From positions 1 through 7,306 of the forward strand of contig JAFCZY010000083.1 of NCBI GenBank assembly GCA_019314105.1: a stretch of DNA of 7,306 nt, given 5' to 3'. How positions within the stretch are numbered: the stretch's first letter is position 1; each line of letters opens with the position of its first letter. This DNA is from Deltaproteobacteria bacterium. Its GTDB lineage: Bacteria > Desulfobacterota > Desulfobacteria > Desulfobacterales > Desulfobacteraceae. A model generated the notes under the pieces. That model was given only the letters and a program-made list of their open reading frames with translations. It did not search any database and had not been told where the DNA came from. Made by a program: the position numbers and the translations under genes. Shown here piece by piece: positions 5,874 through 7,306 of the stretch.

Positions 5874-6923
5874 ATGGCGTTAAAAGATTCCAGAATTAAA
5901 TCTCTTGATACTCTGAACATAGACTCAGTTATCAGCTTTATTTTGACACTTCAAAGAGAATCCGGAGACATTCCCTGGCATACGAATGGGAAAACAGATC
6001 CTTGGGATCTGGTTGAAACAATCATGGGATTGAATATTGGAAAACGGTTTGATGCATCCTATCGTGCATTTGAATGGCTGAAAAATATTCAGAATCCCGA
6101 TGGTTCCTGGTATTCTTCCTATATCAACGGGAATCCCGGTGACCGAACCTGTGAAACCCATATGGCTGCCTATATCTCAGTAGGGCTTTTTCATACCTGG
6201 TTAATGAATAAAGATACACTGCTTCTTGAAAAGATGTGGCTGACAATGGAAAAAGGAATTGATTATGCCATCAGCCTGCAGACAAAAGGCGGAGAGATCT
6301 ATTGGGCCAAAAGCCCCGAGGGCGAAATTGATCCCATGTCTCTTCTGGCAGGCTCAAGTTCTATCTTCATGAGTTTGAAATGCGCTTTGGCGATTGCAGG
6401 CATTCTTGGAAAGCGCAAAATTTCATGGGAAAACTCCTTTGACAACCTTGGAAAGTCCATCAGAGAAAATATCCATACTTATAATGTCAGCAAATCCAGG
6501 TTTTCCATGTACTGGTTTTATCCCATCTTAAGCGGGGCGCTGACCGGAGAAAGAGCAGAACACAGAATTGAAAAATATTGGCATAAATATGTCATAGAAG
6601 GACAGGGGGTAAGATGTGTGTCTGATCAGCCCTGGGTGACCATTGCCGAGACATCTGAATTTGTTCTTGCTTTAAATGGTATGGGGCAAAAGGAAAAGGC
6701 TGCCATCGTCTTTTCCTGGATTCAGGACAGAATGTATGATGACAAAACATATTGGTGTGGTTACACCTACCCTGATATGGTGATATGGCCGGAAGAAAAG
6801 ATTTCCTGGACCAATGCGGTGGTCCTTATGGCAGCAGATGCAGTGTACTCTTTAACGCCGGCATCAGGCCTTTTCAGTAACAGTTCATGGGAAGGATTTA
6901 TTTATACGGAACTGGTCAATTGA
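5874..6923 (+). CDS. Alpha/alpha-toroid protein, prenyltransferase/squalene-cyclase-like
   Basis: The product is 349 residues, without signal peptide or obvious membrane segment. It contains several repeats of the QW type known from terpenoid cyclases and prenyltransferase beta subunits. The best is AFEWLKNIQNPDGSW (65-79). Others are FILTLQRESGDIPW (22-35), YAISLQTKGGEIYW (131-144) and a diverged FSWIQDRMYDDKTYW (280-294). Such repeats build a helical barrel. The DXDD acid motif of squalene-hopene cyclase is absent, so cyclase activity is unlikely; conserved-looking acids and aromatics (PWDLVE 43-48, GDRTCETH 89-96, SDQPW 250-254) may line a cavity. ATG 5874 is preferred over TTG 5871 because GGAG (5863-5866) then sits seven bases away. 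The gene heads an operon with an acyltransferase gene overlapping its stop, and lies behind a FadR-like operator. Substrate and reaction are unknown; databases may label it simply prenyltransferase, which I would not take literally. Confidence 0.82.
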   Translation: MALKDSRIKSLDTLNIDSVISFILTLQRESGDIPWHTNGKTDPWDLVETIMGLNIGKRFDASYRAFEWLKNIQNPDGSWYSSYINGNPGDRTCETHMAAYISVGLFHTWLMNKDTLLLEKMWLTMEKGIDYAISLQTKGGEIYWAKSPEGEIDPMSLLAGSSSIFMSLKCALAIAGILGKRKISWENSFDNLGKSIRENIHTYNVSKSRFSMYWFYPILSGALTGERAEHRIEKYWHKYVIEGQGVRCVSDQPWVTIAETSEFVLALNGMGQKEKAAIVFSWIQDRMYDDKTYWCGYTYPDMVIWPEEKISWTNAVVLMAADAVYSLTPASGLFSNSSWEGFIYTELVN

Positions 6924-7306
6924 TAAAAGATTACAGGCCTTATTATATTAAAAAAGCCTGGTACAGGCTTTTGAATCTCTATATCCGCCATAAGCTATCC
7001 CCACAGTTAAAATCCCTTGGAAAGCATCCCTTCATTGTAAAACCCTGGCACATTGAGGTCTTTGGCGGGCCTGTCAGCATCGGGGACAATATTACCCTTT
7101 TGGGATGCTCTGATAAAAAGACCCGCTTAACGGTCTGGTCGGAGAGAAAAAATATCAGCGGAATTACCATTGGCGATCATGTCCTGATATCTCCCGGGGT
7201 CAGGATCAGTGCTGCCAACAGCATATCCATTGCAGACTCCTGCATGCTGGCAAGCCATGTCTATATTACCGATTCGGACTGGCACGGTATTTATGACAGG
7301 TCCATG
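6920..7306 (+). CDS. Hexapeptide-repeat (left-handed beta-helix) acyltransferase, 3'-truncated
   Basis: The visible 129 residues run off the right edge. After a basic, aromatic N-terminus (MIKDYRPYYIKKAWYRLLNLY) comes hexapeptide-repeat sequence: GPVSIGDNITLLG (50-62), ITIGDHVLISPGVRIS (82-97) and ISIADSCMLASHVYITDSDWHG (102-123). The family moves acetyl or other acyl groups from CoA to sugars or similar acceptors, and His122 in DSDWHG fits the expected catalytic base. The TTG start overlaps the previous stop as TTGA, giving translational coupling. It is preferred because remembered relatives begin M-(I/L)-(K/R)-D-Y-R-P-Y. An in-frame ATG at 6887 without a clear ribosome site is the alternative. 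The basic N-terminus might touch the membrane. Coupling with the toroid gene suggests a shared substrate, perhaps a lipid-linked glycan; that is inference. Confidence 0.85.
   Translation, partial: MIKDYRPYYIKKAWYRLLNLYIRHKLSPQLKSLGKHPFIVKPWHIEVFGGPVSIGDNITLLGCSDKKTRLTVWSERKNISGITIGDHVLISPGVRISAANSISIADSCMLASHVYITDSDWHGIYDRSM

Noticed and set aside
5696..5920. Minus-strand 74-residue reading frame in the divergent control region
   Set aside because: It has no ribosome site, overlaps the start of the toroid gene and runs through operator copy 2; its sequence resembles no family I know.
6979..7170. Minus-strand 63-residue frame at the right end
   Set aside because: It lies opposite the acyltransferase frame, which shows clear hexapeptide repeats.
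1..7306. CRISPR array, tRNA, rRNA or insertion sequence
   Set aside because: I saw no regularly spaced repeats, no tRNA-like cloverleaf, no rRNA sequence and no transposase or paired terminal repeats.

Overview
The window looks like chromosome of an anaerobic, fatty-acid-using bacterium. My best guess is a Desulfobacteraceae-type sulfate reducer: it has a complete two-gene beta-oxidation module, strong AGGAGG ribosome sites, and a moderate base composition with a more AT-rich accessory stretch at the left end. That assignment is inference from gene content and style. No rRNA or other marker gene is present.

Layout. (1) Positions 1-820, plus strand: the 3' part of an unrecognised gene whose last codons lie inside an integron-type attC site (454-511), followed by a small gene (551-820) with an excellent ribosome site. 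This reads as a junction between two gene cassettes; no integrase lies in the window. (2) Positions 898-1862, plus strand: a tightly packed pair of small proteins (78 aa of a conserved unknown family, then a DUF2283 protein), then a cysteine-rich DUF3795-type protein with a C-terminal zinc ribbon. (3) Positions 1871-1915: a long hairpin with A and T tracts on its two sides, a shared terminator for the convergent genes. (4) Positions 5540-1938, minus strand: a fadN-fadA type operon. The first gene is a fused 3-hydroxyacyl-CoA dehydrogenase/enoyl-CoA hydratase and the second a 3-ketoacyl-CoA thiolase; 15 bases separate them. (5) Positions 5541-5873: a divergent control region with two exact, oppositely oriented copies of a 16-base dyad operator. 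The operator closely resembles what I remember of the Bacillus FadR (TetR family) fatty-acid-degradation site. One copy sits over the likely start point of the fad operon and the other in front of the rightward genes. (6) Positions 5874-7306, plus strand: an alpha/alpha-toroid protein of the prenyltransferase/squalene-cyclase-like fold, then a left-handed beta-helix (hexapeptide) acyltransferase that overlaps it by four bases and runs off the window.

How the parts may work together. FadN and FadA carry out hydration, oxidation and thiolysis of enoyl-CoA. No acyl-CoA dehydrogenase or acyl-CoA ligase is encoded here, so those steps must come from elsewhere. The mirrored operators suggest that one acyl-CoA-responsive repressor controls both beta-oxidation and the toroid/acyltransferase operon. 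That would link an uncharacterised envelope or lipid-modifying function to fatty-acid status. This shared control and the integron junction are the two most interesting points in the window.
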